The notes: generated from the sequence alone by a model not told the origin. A stretch of 64,000 nucleotides of DNA from Ruminococcaceae bacterium BL-4 (GCA_902809935.1 LR778134.1:1364001-1428000), one strand, 5' to 3'. Numbered from the stretch's first letter, positions 1 to 9,040 are shown. Made by a program: numbers and translations.

Positions 1-138
1 CAAAAGTTTGCTTTGGATTGACTTCAAGACAGCAAAACGAGCTTTTTTTCAATAACTTAAAAGAGTTTATGAAAAGAAGAAGGCTTTTTTTGTAGGAAAA
101 GGAACAAAAGTATTAACAAACGGAGGTAAATCAAAACT

Positions 139-1491
139 ATGAGCAAGTATGTTGACAGAGTGATTGCTGACCTGAAAAAGAAAAATGCGAATGAGCCTGA
201 ATTCCTGCAGACGGTGGAAGAAGTATATTCTTCATTAGCACCGGTTGTGGATGCTCATCCGGAATATGAAAAAGCAGCACTGCTCGAGCGTATGGCTGAG
301 CCTGAGCGTGTAATTCAGTTTCGTGTAACATGGGTAGATGATGCAGGTAAGGTACAGGTAAACCGTGGATTCCGTGTACAGTACAACAGTGCCATCGGAC
401 CTTATAAGGGCGGACTCCGGTTTGCTCCTTCCGTAAACCTTTCGATCGTGAAGTTCCTGGGCTTTGAGCAGACATTCAAGGACAGCTTGACAACACTGCC
501 GATGGGCGGTGCAAAAGGCGGTTCCGACTTTGATCCTCGGGGAAAGAGCGATGGAGAAGTGATGCGTTTCTGTCAGTCCTTCATGACCGAACTGTATCGC
601 CATATCGGACCAGATGTTGATGTTCCGGCAGGCGACCTTGGAGTTGGCGGACGTGAAATTGGTTACCTGTATGGTCAGTATCGCCGCATCCGCGGAGCTT
701 TTGAAAACGGAACCATTACCGGCAAGGGCTTGTCCTATGGCGGCAGCTTGGTCCGTCCGGAAGCAACCGGATTTGGTGCTGTCTACTATCTGCAAGAAGT
801 TCTCCGTCACGAAGGCGAAGAAGTAAAAGGAAAGAACATTGCACTGGCAGGCTTCGGCAACGTAGCATGGGGCGCAGCAACAAAGATTGCACAGCTCGGC
901 GGCAAGGCAGTTACCCTGTCCGGCCCAGACGGCTACATCTATGATCCCGATGGTGTAACAACCAAAGAGAAATTGGACTTCATGCTGGAGATGCGTGCAA
1001 GCGGCCACGACAAGGTTCAGGATTATGCAGACAAGTTCCATTGCGAGTTTGTTCCCGGCAAGAAGCCTTGGGAACGCAAAGTTGACATCGTAATGCCGTG
1101 TGCAACGCAGAACGATGTAAACCTTGAAGAAGCAAAGAAGATTGTGAATAATCATATTAAATACTACATCGAAGTTGCAAATATGCCGACAACCAACGAA
1201 GCACTGGTATATTTGATGGGCCAGAAGAATATGATCGTAGCACCGTCCAAGGCAGTAAATGCAGGCGGCGTTGCAGTATCCGGACTGGAAATGAGCCAGA
1301 ACGCAGGACATATCTGCTGGACAGCAGAAGAAGTTGGCGAGCGTCTGCACAACATCATGAAGAACATCTATGATTCTTCCGTTGCAGCAGCAGAAGAGTA
1401 TGGCCTAGGCTACAACCTTGTTGCTGGTGCAAACATTGCAGGCTTCAAGAAAGTTGCTGACGCAATGCTGGCACAGGGCATTTGCTACTAA
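139..1491 (+). CDS. gdhA: NADP-type glutamate dehydrogenase
   Basis: This 450-residue protein has the full length of hexameric bacterial glutamate dehydrogenase, which aminates 2-oxoglutarate with ammonium and NAD(P)H in the cytoplasm. The substrate domain shows GPYKGGLRF near residues 87-95 and the catalytic-lysine motif PMGGAKGG with K126, followed by DVPAGDLGVGGREIGYLYGQ. The coenzyme domain carries the Rossmann turn GFGNVA at 238-243. The start is set by a CGGAGG ribosome site 12 bases upstream. The gene stands alone. I saw no convincing promoter in the 138 bases available upstream, so it may lie outside the window. The NADP preference is inferred from family and length, not from a residue test. 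Confidence 0.97.
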   Translation: MSKYVDRVIADLKKKNANEPEFLQTVEEVYSSLAPVVDAHPEYEKAALLERMAEPERVIQFRVTWVDDAGKVQVNRGFRVQYNSAIGPYKGGLRFAPSVNLSIVKFLGFEQTFKDSLTTLPMGGAKGGSDFDPRGKSDGEVMRFCQSFMTELYRHIGPDVDVPAGDLGVGGREIGYLYGQYRRIRGAFENGTITGKGLSYGGSLVRPEATGFGAVYYLQEVLRHEGEEVKGKNIALAGFGNVAWGAATKIAQLGGKAVTLSGPDGYIYDPDGVTTKEKLDFMLEMRASGHDKVQDYADKFHCEFVPGKKPWERKVDIVMPCATQNDVNLEEAKKIVNNHIKYYIEVANMPTTNEALVYLMGQKNMIVAPSKAVNAGGVAVSGLEMSQNAGHICWTAEEVGERLHNIMKNIYDSSVAAAEEYGLGYNLVAGANIAGFKKVADAMLAQGICY

Positions 1492-1530
1492 TTTGAAGTA
1501 CATCCTTCTTTATTAAACAACTCAAGTGGT

Positions 1531-1573
1531 TGATTATGAAACCGGGACCTTTTTGGTTCCGGTTTCATAATCA
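1531..1573 (+). repeat. Near-perfect 19-bp inverted repeat after gdhA
   Basis: Arms at 1531-1549 and 1555-1573 pair over 19 positions with one G-U wobble around a TTTTT loop. No U-run follows the 3' arm, so it does not look like an ordinary intrinsic terminator. It may protect the gdhA mRNA 3' end or be a processing site; both are inference. Confidence 0.7.
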
Positions 1574-1576
1574 TAA

Positions 1577-1710
1577 AGCGAAACTTTGAGTAGACTGCTG
1601 GATAGCAGAAACTTGTTTGAGGGACCGAGAAGAATCTATGATTCTAGGAGACCTCTTCATTCAACCTGATTTTTACCGCACCGGCACTATTGGCCGATCG
1701 CTCCCTAATA
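1577..1710. other. Non-coding stretch with small hairpins, unassigned
   Basis: This stretch between gdhA and the terminators at 1710-1786 has no credible reading frame. It contains short stem-loops (CTGCT/AGCAG near 1597-1611, AGAATC/GATTCT near 1630-1645) and GC-rich blocks near 1678-1705. I could not match it to a known RNA family and found no clear promoter, so it may be the long 3' end of gdhA or an unrecognised RNA. Confidence 0.3.
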
Positions 1711-1746
1711 ACAGACAGAGTTCCCAACAAGCTCTGTCTGTTTTCT
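1710..1746 (+). terminator. Intrinsic terminator downstream of gdhA
   Basis: An 11-bp stem (1710-1720 with 1732-1742, AACAGACAGAG paired to its complement) is followed by a T-rich tract. Confidence 0.75.
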
Positions 1747-1751
1747 TATGG

Positions 1752-1786
1752 AAAAAGGCACCCGAAAAAATCGGGTGCCTTTTTCT
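1752..1786. terminator. Bidirectional terminator between convergent genes
   Basis: A perfect 14-bp stem (1752-1765 with 1771-1784) has an A-run on one side and a T-run on the other. It can stop transcription from gdhA and from the minus-strand operon ending at 1820. Confidence 0.85.
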
Positions 1787-1819
1787 GTGAATGAGATGAA
1801 AAAATTTATAGAGACTGAT

Positions 1820-2884
1820 CTATCCTTTTAAGACTGAAATAATCCGATTGCAAAAATTTTCAATGCGATCGTCAATTCCAGGTAATTTTAAAGCGGTGCC
1901 GGCATTATTTGCGGTTTCAAGCATAGCAAAATTGCCCGGCAAATAAAAACTTTTATTCATATTGAGTGCGGCAATTAGTTGTCTAGCGATTAGATCGCTC
2001 CCGGAATATCCGGAGACGATAATTGCAAAGACTGCTTTGTCATAAAAACGAGTTTGACGAAATAACGCTGTTAGGCGATTTACTAAGGCAGTTAAGTTGG
2101 CAGAGATGGCGTCATTATAATTTGGACATAGCATGACAAGTGCATCTGCTTTTTTGATTGCGGGGAAGACTTGTTCTACCATTACACCACCATAAAAGCA
2201 GCGACCTTCTTCACCAAAATGAAGACAAGTTGTGTAAGGGCATCCTGCACAATCTGAAACAGCACCGTTTCGGACATTGATTTCTGTTAGATCACAGGAA
2301 TTTTCAATTTTTGTTTTTACCTGTTGCCAGAGAGCCAAAGTATTGGAAGTTTGACGGATTGAGGCATGAAGAGCCAGTATGTTTGGTCTTTGATGGATGG
2401 GAAATAAATTTTCTAAAAGGCGTTTTACTAAGATGCGCGCACTTTCCTCATAAGCACCAAAAGAATCGGTTCCCATGTTTTGTGATAAAATTGTAAAGTT
2501 ATCCAGCGTGCGGGTACCTTCTACCAAAGGGCGGCCAACAAAAGCACATCCTGCAAGGTTCGCAGAAAAGACTAACTCACTTGCGACGGATTTTGTATAG
2601 AGTTCACTTTCCCCATCAACTAAAATTCCGGCAGTGCAGCCACAAAGGTCATTGGAATGCGTCCGCAGCCATTTTAAAAAATGATAGTATTCAAAGTTAA
2701 TCCCAGAGTTTCCAAGATCAATTGCAAATAAAATTTTTCCGTCATTTAAAGGAGAAAGTTGATCAGCAAATTCTATCGTATCATAAGAGATTCCATCAAG
2801 GGCATAATCCAACACTTGCTGTAGACGGTTCGTTTTCACATCTTCGGAAGCTTTTGGACGAAAGAGCAATAATGAAGATCCCAA
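1820..2884 (-). CDS. Flavodoxin-fold (NADPH-dependent FMN reductase-like) protein with a cysteine cluster
   Basis: This 354-residue protein is the last gene of a three-gene operon. Residues from about 165 to 340 look like a flavodoxin/FMN-reductase fold: a beta strand followed by HASIRQTSNT, typical of the phosphate-binding loop, then a later segment LVMLCPNYNDAIS like the isoalloxazine loop. Between them lies DCAGCPYTTC plus a further Cys eight residues on (CX2CX4CX8C), which resembles but does not equal the CX2CX2CX4-7C motif of iron-sulfur flavoproteins. The first 160 residues are not recognised. The TTG start is chosen for its AAGGAGG site, and the gene begins 14 bases after the preceding dehydrogenase-like gene. 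A redox role is inference and the substrate is unknown. Confidence 0.65.
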   Translation of the reverse strand: MGSSLLLFRPKASEDVKTNRLQQVLDYALDGISYDTIEFADQLSPLNDGKILFAIDLGNSGINFEYYHFLKWLRTHSNDLCGCTAGILVDGESELYTKSVASELVFSANLAGCAFVGRPLVEGTRTLDNFTILSQNMGTDSFGAYEESARILVKRLLENLFPIHQRPNILALHASIRQTSNTLALWQQVKTKIENSCDLTEINVRNGAVSDCAGCPYTTCLHFGEEGRCFYGGVMVEQVFPAIKKADALVMLCPNYNDAISANLTALVNRLTALFRQTRFYDKAVFAIIVSGYSGSDLIARQLIAALNMNKSFYLPGNFAMLETANNAGTALKLPGIDDRIENFCNRIISVLKG

Positions 2885-2898
2885 ATCGATTGCCTCCT

Positions 2899-4146
2899 TT
2901 AGATCAGTGAACGCAGATTTTTAGATGCGTTTTCAATGCGGTCAAACAGTAGATCCGGCATTTTTGAAAGAACTTCTGTTTCTACTCCAGTAGATGTGTA
3001 ACGGTTTTTGACGCCCATAAAAGCACCGCCAAGATAAACGGAACCGCAGTGCCATTTCCCTTCCAGGGTGAGGAGCAGCGAAAGGGCGCCGGACGAAATT
3101 GCAGGGGCTACATAAGGCTTGTAGCCGATTTCACGCATTTTTAGATTGGCGGTGACCGTTAGCTGTGTCAATTCTTTAGAAAGAGTATCGTCATAATGCG
3201 AAATGGAATTTGCAATGACTAAATCGCTTCCGTGAGGGCCGAAAGAGCGACCTTCTGATAAGAAATCCGTAAAGCGCGGGTCCCTCTTTGCATAGTACGC
3301 TGCACGTGCGTTCATAACACCAAGCCCATACCCTTGAATTTGCTGTGGAAATAGTCCGAGCCCATCGAATTCACCATGCTCATTTTGATTGCTTGCAAAA
3401 AAAGCAGTTTTGGCGAGAGGGTCCACCGGATCGCTCACCGCTGCCCAAAGTCCCTGATAGTGCTTTTTTCGGGCAAGCTTTGCATAATAAGAAACAATCG
3501 CCGAGTTAGCTTCAAATTGTGCCATGCGCACGTCCTTTACACCGGAACCTACCGGGGGAATCCCTTTAGAAGCAATAAAAGCGAAAAGATCACAATCGAA
3601 GAGTTGATCTGGAGAGATCACTTCTACGGGAGGAAAAGCATCATAATTCCATGGCAGAGAAATCTGATTCATTTCCATGGCCCATCGTGCGGTTACTTTT
3701 TCTGAAATATCGCAAATGCCAATAGAAGAAATCTGGTCTCTTCCAAGCAGACATAAACCGATCAAAAGGGTACTGCCGACATCTCCGATTGCTAGTAAAT
3801 TGATTCGCTTCTTTCCAGAACTTTCACGGGTATTCAGCAATTCCGGCCAACGGGGATGGCGAAAATTGACAGCTCGCAAATGCCCTTTTGAAATTTGCTC
3901 TGAAAGGAATGGGTCAACTGCTCCTTGGGGCATGCGGGAAGCATCCAAAAAACGGATATCTTCTTCCTTTGCCAAAATTTGTCCCGGATGGTTTACAGAG
4001 AACGCTGCACGGCAATTTTGAGGATCCCGCTCAAAAAGAAAAATAGTAGGGGCATCTCCAGATTTGGGGCGCTTGGATTTTACAAGCGGCAGATTCGGAT
4101 TAAGACTGCAAAGCTGTAGACCATCTTTTTCGTAATAGTAAAACAT
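2899..4146 (-). CDS. Lactate/malate dehydrogenase-like Rossmann protein
   Basis: This 415-residue protein has about 110 unrecognised N-terminal residues, then a Rossmann strand-turn (INLLAIGDVGSTLLIG, with G121-D-V-G-S-T126) and a segment AAVSDPVDPL near 235-244 that recalls the NPVD motif of lactate and malate dehydrogenases. It is longer than a standard LDH (about 315 residues). The classical active-site histidine context is not obvious, so catalysis on a 2-hydroxy acid cannot be assumed. The ATG start has an AGAGGTG site. It lies 29 bases after the large multidomain gene and 14 bases before the flavodoxin-like gene, which implies one transcript and a shared role. The annotation as LDH-like is structural, not functional. 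Confidence 0.7.
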   Translation of the reverse strand: MFYYYEKDGLQLCSLNPNLPLVKSKRPKSGDAPTIFLFERDPQNCRAAFSVNHPGQILAKEEDIRFLDASRMPQGAVDPFLSEQISKGHLRAVNFRHPRWPELLNTRESSGKKRINLLAIGDVGSTLLIGLCLLGRDQISSIGICDISEKVTARWAMEMNQISLPWNYDAFPPVEVISPDQLFDCDLFAFIASKGIPPVGSGVKDVRMAQFEANSAIVSYYAKLARKKHYQGLWAAVSDPVDPLAKTAFFASNQNEHGEFDGLGLFPQQIQGYGLGVMNARAAYYAKRDPRFTDFLSEGRSFGPHGSDLVIANSISHYDDTLSKELTQLTVTANLKMREIGYKPYVAPAISSGALSLLLTLEGKWHCGSVYLGGAFMGVKNRYTSTGVETEVLSKMPDLLFDRIENASKNLRSLI

Positions 4147-4175
4147 ATCAATGACACCTCTCTTAGAACGTCCGA

Positions 4176-7100
4176 TTAAATCATCAAATTTTGCATGCGC
4201 ATCAGCATTTCAAGATCATTTTGAAGATAACTTGTGACCGGGAGATTTGGGTCATAAGAAATTCTGCTGCCTTTATCCGGACACAGCGGCAGAATGATTG
4301 CTTCCGTAAGACGGTTAAGCGTGAGATTGCGAGAAAACTTTTCTCGATACTGAGATTCCAAAACTCGAAATACGGCGATGGCATTTTCGATACAGCAGCG
4401 GGAAAGAGAAAAGATTGCCTGTTTGGAATATTCTCCGGAGTCTTCTGGAATTGCATAGGGCAAGAAACGGTTAATAGAGGGCTGCAATCCGGGCACGGGG
4501 TTACTGCTGCGGTGAACAGTATCGCCGCCGATAAAGGGATAAAGTGTGGACTCCACAAACCATTGCCGCAGATTCGGAATGTAGTAAACACTGTCTACTG
4601 GGTGTCCCTGCAGCTTCATCAGATCGCGGCCGCGAGCAGAAAGAATGCCGACCAAAACTTCTTGGATCGGAATTTGTTGACGGCGAAAAATTGGATCCAA
4701 TGCACGGATACGATCTCCTTCGTGGATCAAATCATCTACGAGAATGACAGGGCGGTCAAAGGATTTGATGCACCGCACTTGACTTTCAATGGGGGTGTAG
4801 TGTGGAAATGCTTCAATTCGGCTCGAAGTGCTATCCGGTGAAAAAACTTTATCTGTATGCAGTGTCTTTGTAACAGTGTTGGGAATTACTTTTCCACGTA
4901 GAATTTTGCCGAATGGAACACACATGGATTTTCCCAGTGTCCGTGGGACGGTTACCGTGTTTGGGACATTGTTTGCGGCGGTGATCTTTTCGACTAGGCG
5001 ATGATAAATGATCTCTGCAGAAAAAGGAAGTACCAAATTTCCGGGATAGAGTTCCGTAAGAGTCAAGAGTAGACGATTATGAGCTTCTCCAATTGTTTTG
5101 AGAAGCTCGGGACTGGAACTAAGCGGTTCTTTAATTGTAGTTTCGAGATTTTGAATCAAAACAATTGGAGCGTGCATATCAACAGCCATGCACGGTACGC
5201 CGAGACGGCTCGATCCGGCTTCTGAAAATCCAAGTCGGCGGAGCGTAGAAATCAGATCAGGGGAATAATCGGAATAACGAGGCAAAAACAGTGCAAACCC
5301 ACAATGCTGACGCAATGCAGAAGAAAGTGCTTCCGATAATAGCAACTGGTCAATATTTTGTGTTTTCCATGATGCAAGCGTATGAACTCCGGTAATCAAA
5401 AGAATTTTACCACTTGTTCTGCGGCGAATCTGGTCTGACAGTGAAAGATCGTGCAGAACATCGAACAGATCACTGGGAGAAATAATGGACATCGTAAGAT
5501 CTCCGAGCAGCTGCTCTTTTTCTTCAGAGTTTAAGAGCAAAATACTTTTTTCTGGGGGGCCAACAAAATTCTGATTATCGGAGGAAATTTCCTGAAAATG
5601 AAGCCCTTCTGCAGATTCGAGAGGTTTATAAGGCGGCTCACGAAGGTAGAGATTGTTTTCATAAATAAAATCTTTTACGATGGGGTCAATCAGATTGGAA
5701 ATATCCCGATTTAAGTCGATATTGTCACGAATTTTGGTAGAACTGATGTCTTCCAGATGATCTGGAAGATGAAGGTGAATCATTTCTCCGGTGATTTTGG
5801 CCTGTGCTTTTTGATCTTCAGAAGCGGTCGCTTTTCCGCTTTCCAGACGACTGAAAATAATGTGATTCATGCTATGAATGGAATTTTCTGAAGGTGGTGT
5901 GTGATAGGAGGAAGCATTACGTACAACATCGCTTCCAACAACCATATAAAGGTTTTTATCGAAAAAAATATCTTTTAAATGCTTCAAATCATTTGGATTC
6001 GCAATATTTACCGGAATTTCATCTGGAAAAAGATAGACATTGAATTCATCTGCAATAGACATTTTAGCGATTTCACGGCGAATCAGATGCGGCTGTGTCT
6101 TTTTTGACCATGAAAATTCATCGATCGCAAGAAAGACTTCAAATCCAAGATTCCGAATCTTTCGAACGATCTCTTTATGAGAAAGAGTAAAAGGATCGAA
6201 AGTGCCGGGGAAGAAGGCAATCTTTTTCTGCTTTGGATAAACAGGAAATTTATGATCCAGCCGATAAAACGAAAGGAAGCGATAAATATGCGAAAATGCG
6301 GCGGCCCGATAAAGAAATGAAAGTTCATTTTCAGGGCTTTCGTCGAGAAGGAATAGAATCTTTTTTGCGCTGAGAGAAAACAAATCCGCTTTGGATTTAT
6401 TGGAAAGTTCCGAAGAAGCAAAAATCGTTTTTCCAATAATCAGCAGAGATTCCTGTTGTACCGATTGCTGAAAATGTGCAAGACCGGAAAGTAATAATCC
6501 CATGAGACGCTTTTTATAGTCATCGAACATCTCTTTTGATTGGGGAAATCGAGTTTGATAAGAGGGAAAAGAAGCAAGCATCGCGCCGACGACGCCCAAT
6601 GCTCCCGAAACTGTGTGAAGATTAGAACTGCTCGAAAGACGCTGAAGGCGACGGATTAATCCTTCCAAAGATTCCGGATCAAGATAGAGCGCAAGTCTGC
6701 CGAGATAAGCAGGAATTTCTTTTGAAAATTCGTATTCGCTGCCTTCCAAACTGCGGGTAAGTTCCAAAACAATTTCTGTGCGTTGATCCGGTTCCAACAT
6801 TGGGATCAGGTCGACCAATGCGGACCCCGCTTCATCTCGGACAACGGCCCATTCGCTGATTCGAATCAAATTAGCAAGATGTGCTGCGATGTGAGTTGGA
6901 TTTTCCAGATGCCGCTCTTTCACTTGATCCATTAAAAGTTCGATATTGACGATTTTAATCGACCAATGAACAGAAGGCTTTAAATTTTCCCGAAAAATTT
7001 CGTTCACAATATTTTCTTTATAAAGTTTATGCTCTTGACGGCTTGCATCTATTCCAGCATTCTGCAAAATATGGCACTGCAAAAAAGTCAGGGAAAAACT

Positions 7101-8963
7101 ATCTTCATAGGGGACTGAAAGTGCAATGCTTCCCGCGTGGTGGCGGCAATGACTGTCAGTGGGCAGTGCATCGGTCATGTGCATTAAAAACTGCAGAGCA
7201 GAAACCTGTAAGTGAAGTTGGTTTCCATTTAGACAGAAATATCCAGCAAATTGCGTTAAAAGATCAAGCACAGATTCAGAACAAAGGGAAAAAGCAGAAT
7301 CGGGAAGAAGATTGAGCAGGACAAAAGCGATGTCTGTGGGGACTTTTTGGGGAGCAATATAATAGCGCATAATGGCATCCATAAAATAGGGAGTATCCTG
7401 TTTTTGACAATTCTCCAGAAGAGAAGCAATTACGTGTTTTGCAGAATATCCGATTCGGTCACGTTGTTGGATAGTTATTTTATGGTCCGGATAAATAAGC
7501 ATGTCTAAAAATTGTGTCCAAAGAGTAAAGAGGGTCTGCTCTTTTGGATCGGAGGGAACATCTGCCGGCAGTTCTTTTCGATAGCCGAGTCTGAATTTTG
7601 CCAAAAGCATACCCATCAGCTCTGCGGCCTGCAGACGAATGGCACCTTCTTTGTGCATTAACAGTTCATAGCAGAAACTGAGCATTTGAACCTTTTGGTG
7701 TTGACTGAGATAAATAGAATATTCTTCGAGAATGTTTAGGTAGGCCCGCAATTTCTTCCAGTCTTTTTCACTGTGGGCAGCTTCCAAAATATTCCCAAAA
7801 TGTCGTCCGCTGTTCATGCGATGCATCAGGCGCAGATTATGATCAATGCAGCGCATTGTAATTTCTTCGGTGATTTTTGTTTCATCAAGAAGTGCTGCAT
7901 TGATTTTTGGCTTGGGGGTAATGATTTCTCCCGTAAAATCTACATCAATACCCAAGTGGCGCATGTAATCTTCAAAGTCATGCAGCTTTCCATATACGAA
8001 TTCATAGCGACGCTTTTTAGCGGCGTCTACGTTGTCAAGCTTATTGAGAATAACATCAAAAGATTCTTGAAGAGAAAATATTTTTGAGTGTTCAAGGCCT
8101 TTTTCATCTCGAACCTGTTTGACTCGAAAATCGGCGTAGATCAAGCATAAAGATTCTGCTGTTAGATTCTCCAGTTCCAGATCCCATGTAGAGTGGTTTG
8201 CTGCAATGCGGCCGGCTGCATTTAGATGGCGGGAGGAAAACCATTGATCAGTGTAGTAATAATGTTGATAAGGAACACGCTGTGGAACTTTGCAGCCGAA
8301 TTTTCCAAAGTCGTGCCCTGCAGCAGCGGTAGAAATTAAGGAAAGGTTAATGGGAACACCTGCGTGATCAAGTCCTCTTGCAGCATTCATTGCTATATAA
8401 TGAACACCGGCGACATGATAAAGCAGAGGGTAAGGGGTCACTTCGATTCCAAGTCTCATCAGTTCATAGACAAATTCCTTGCGAAAGACATCGAGAAAAT
8501 GGCCGTATTTTTGAACATCATCCTTGTCAGTAAGCACTTCCTGGGGAACAAAATGAAAATCCATAAATGGATCAAATGGTAATGCTTTTCGCTCATAATC
8601 AAAAAGCACCTGCAAAATATTTAGAAAGCAAAGCGCACCATCACGATATTTTTCTGCTTGCTGACGAAATGCTTTTTCAGGAAACATGATGTTTTTTGCG
8701 AACTGAAAAGAAAAAGACAGCCAGCCTTCTTCTGGAACTGGTGAGATATTGGAGAGGGGGGCCTCACAGCATTCAAGGATTTGGGCGCAGGTTAGCCTTT
8801 TATTGATTGGGAACAGGGTGGATTCCATAGAGTCAATCCAATTTGTATCAGAAAGAAAATGCTCTATTTTAGCGCTACTTAGAGTCGTTTTTTTTGAAAA
8901 TAGCGAATCATTAAGCACGATACGAAGCGTATTCTGAATGCGTTCAGGCAGTTGTTTTTTCAT
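4176..8963 (-). CDS. Giant HD / helical-repeat / NadD-like nucleotidyltransferase / phosphoribosyltransferase protein
   Basis: This 1595-residue protein is the first gene of its operon. An HD domain lies at about 180-310, with H183, H217-D218, H246, H257 and D278 as likely metal ligands. Residues about 390-900 are helix-rich and HEAT-like. A nucleotidyltransferase domain at about 913-1105 has GTFDPFTLSH (920-929) and ISSTKIR (1073-1079), as in NadD/CoaD-type adenylyltransferases, although the first histidine of the HxGH motif is replaced (TLSH). Residues 1140-1340 are unassigned. A type I phosphoribosyltransferase domain follows, with the PRPP-loop motif VILVDDLIHEGD at 1406-1417. The ATG at 8963 has a CCAGGAGGAT ribosome site; an upstream in-frame ATG at 9101 lies beyond the promoter and is rejected. 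The function is unknown. The domains suggest nucleotide or NAD-type cofactor chemistry, which is inference. Confidence 0.85.
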   Translation of the reverse strand: MKKQLPERIQNTLRIVLNDSLFSKKTTLSSAKIEHFLSDTNWIDSMESTLFPINKRLTCAQILECCEAPLSNISPVPEEGWLSFSFQFAKNIMFPEKAFRQQAEKYRDGALCFLNILQVLFDYERKALPFDPFMDFHFVPQEVLTDKDDVQKYGHFLDVFRKEFVYELMRLGIEVTPYPLLYHVAGVHYIAMNAARGLDHAGVPINLSLISTAAAGHDFGKFGCKVPQRVPYQHYYYTDQWFSSRHLNAAGRIAANHSTWDLELENLTAESLCLIYADFRVKQVRDEKGLEHSKIFSLQESFDVILNKLDNVDAAKKRRYEFVYGKLHDFEDYMRHLGIDVDFTGEIITPKPKINAALLDETKITEEITMRCIDHNLRLMHRMNSGRHFGNILEAAHSEKDWKKLRAYLNILEEYSIYLSQHQKVQMLSFCYELLMHKEGAIRLQAAELMGMLLAKFRLGYRKELPADVPSDPKEQTLFTLWTQFLDMLIYPDHKITIQQRDRIGYSAKHVIASLLENCQKQDTPYFMDAIMRYYIAPQKVPTDIAFVLLNLLPDSAFSLCSESVLDLLTQFAGYFCLNGNQLHLQVSALQFLMHMTDALPTDSHCRHHAGSIALSVPYEDSFSLTFLQCHILQNAGIDASRQEHKLYKENIVNEIFRENLKPSVHWSIKIVNIELLMDQVKERHLENPTHIAAHLANLIRISEWAVVRDEAGSALVDLIPMLEPDQRTEIVLELTRSLEGSEYEFSKEIPAYLGRLALYLDPESLEGLIRRLQRLSSSSNLHTVSGALGVVGAMLASFPSYQTRFPQSKEMFDDYKKRLMGLLLSGLAHFQQSVQQESLLIIGKTIFASSELSNKSKADLFSLSAKKILFLLDESPENELSFLYRAAAFSHIYRFLSFYRLDHKFPVYPKQKKIAFFPGTFDPFTLSHKEIVRKIRNLGFEVFLAIDEFSWSKKTQPHLIRREIAKMSIADEFNVYLFPDEIPVNIANPNDLKHLKDIFFDKNLYMVVGSDVVRNASSYHTPPSENSIHSMNHIIFSRLESGKATASEDQKAQAKITGEMIHLHLPDHLEDISSTKIRDNIDLNRDISNLIDPIVKDFIYENNLYLREPPYKPLESAEGLHFQEISSDNQNFVGPPEKSILLLNSEEKEQLLGDLTMSIISPSDLFDVLHDLSLSDQIRRRTSGKILLITGVHTLASWKTQNIDQLLLSEALSSALRQHCGFALFLPRYSDYSPDLISTLRRLGFSEAGSSRLGVPCMAVDMHAPIVLIQNLETTIKEPLSSSPELLKTIGEAHNRLLLTLTELYPGNLVLPFSAEIIYHRLVEKITAANNVPNTVTVPRTLGKSMCVPFGKILRGKVIPNTVTKTLHTDKVFSPDSTSSRIEAFPHYTPIESQVRCIKSFDRPVILVDDLIHEGDRIRALDPIFRRQQIPIQEVLVGILSARGRDLMKLQGHPVDSVYYIPNLRQWFVESTLYPFIGGDTVHRSSNPVPGLQPSINRFLPYAIPEDSGEYSKQAIFSLSRCCIENAIAVFRVLESQYREKFSRNLTLNRLTEAIILPLCPDKGSRISYDPNLPVTSYLQNDLEMLMRMQNLMI

Positions 8964-9011
8964 CTGAGAAATCCTCCTGGTAATTGGTAAAAAACTGATC
9001 TTTATGCTCTT

Positions 9012-9040
9012 ATTATGCACGTTTTTAAGCGGTTTGGCAA
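9012..9040 (-). promoter_or_regulatory. Promoter of the giant-protein operon
   Basis: On the minus strand TTGCCA (9040-9035) and CATAAT (9017-9012) are separated by 17 bases. The site is about 50 bases upstream of the ATG at 8963. Confidence 0.6.

Noticed and set aside
235-1350. Long minus-strand open frame inside gdhA
   Set aside because: It lies antisense to a clearly recognised enzyme, its translation is cysteine-rich without motifs, and it has no ribosome site.
1577-1742. 6S RNA or SRP RNA
   Set aside because: I see neither the long 6S-type hairpin with a central bubble nor the conserved SRP helix 8 loop.
4191-4841. Plus-strand open frame opposite the giant protein gene
   Set aside because: It is antisense to the phosphoribosyltransferase domain and shows no motif or ribosome site.
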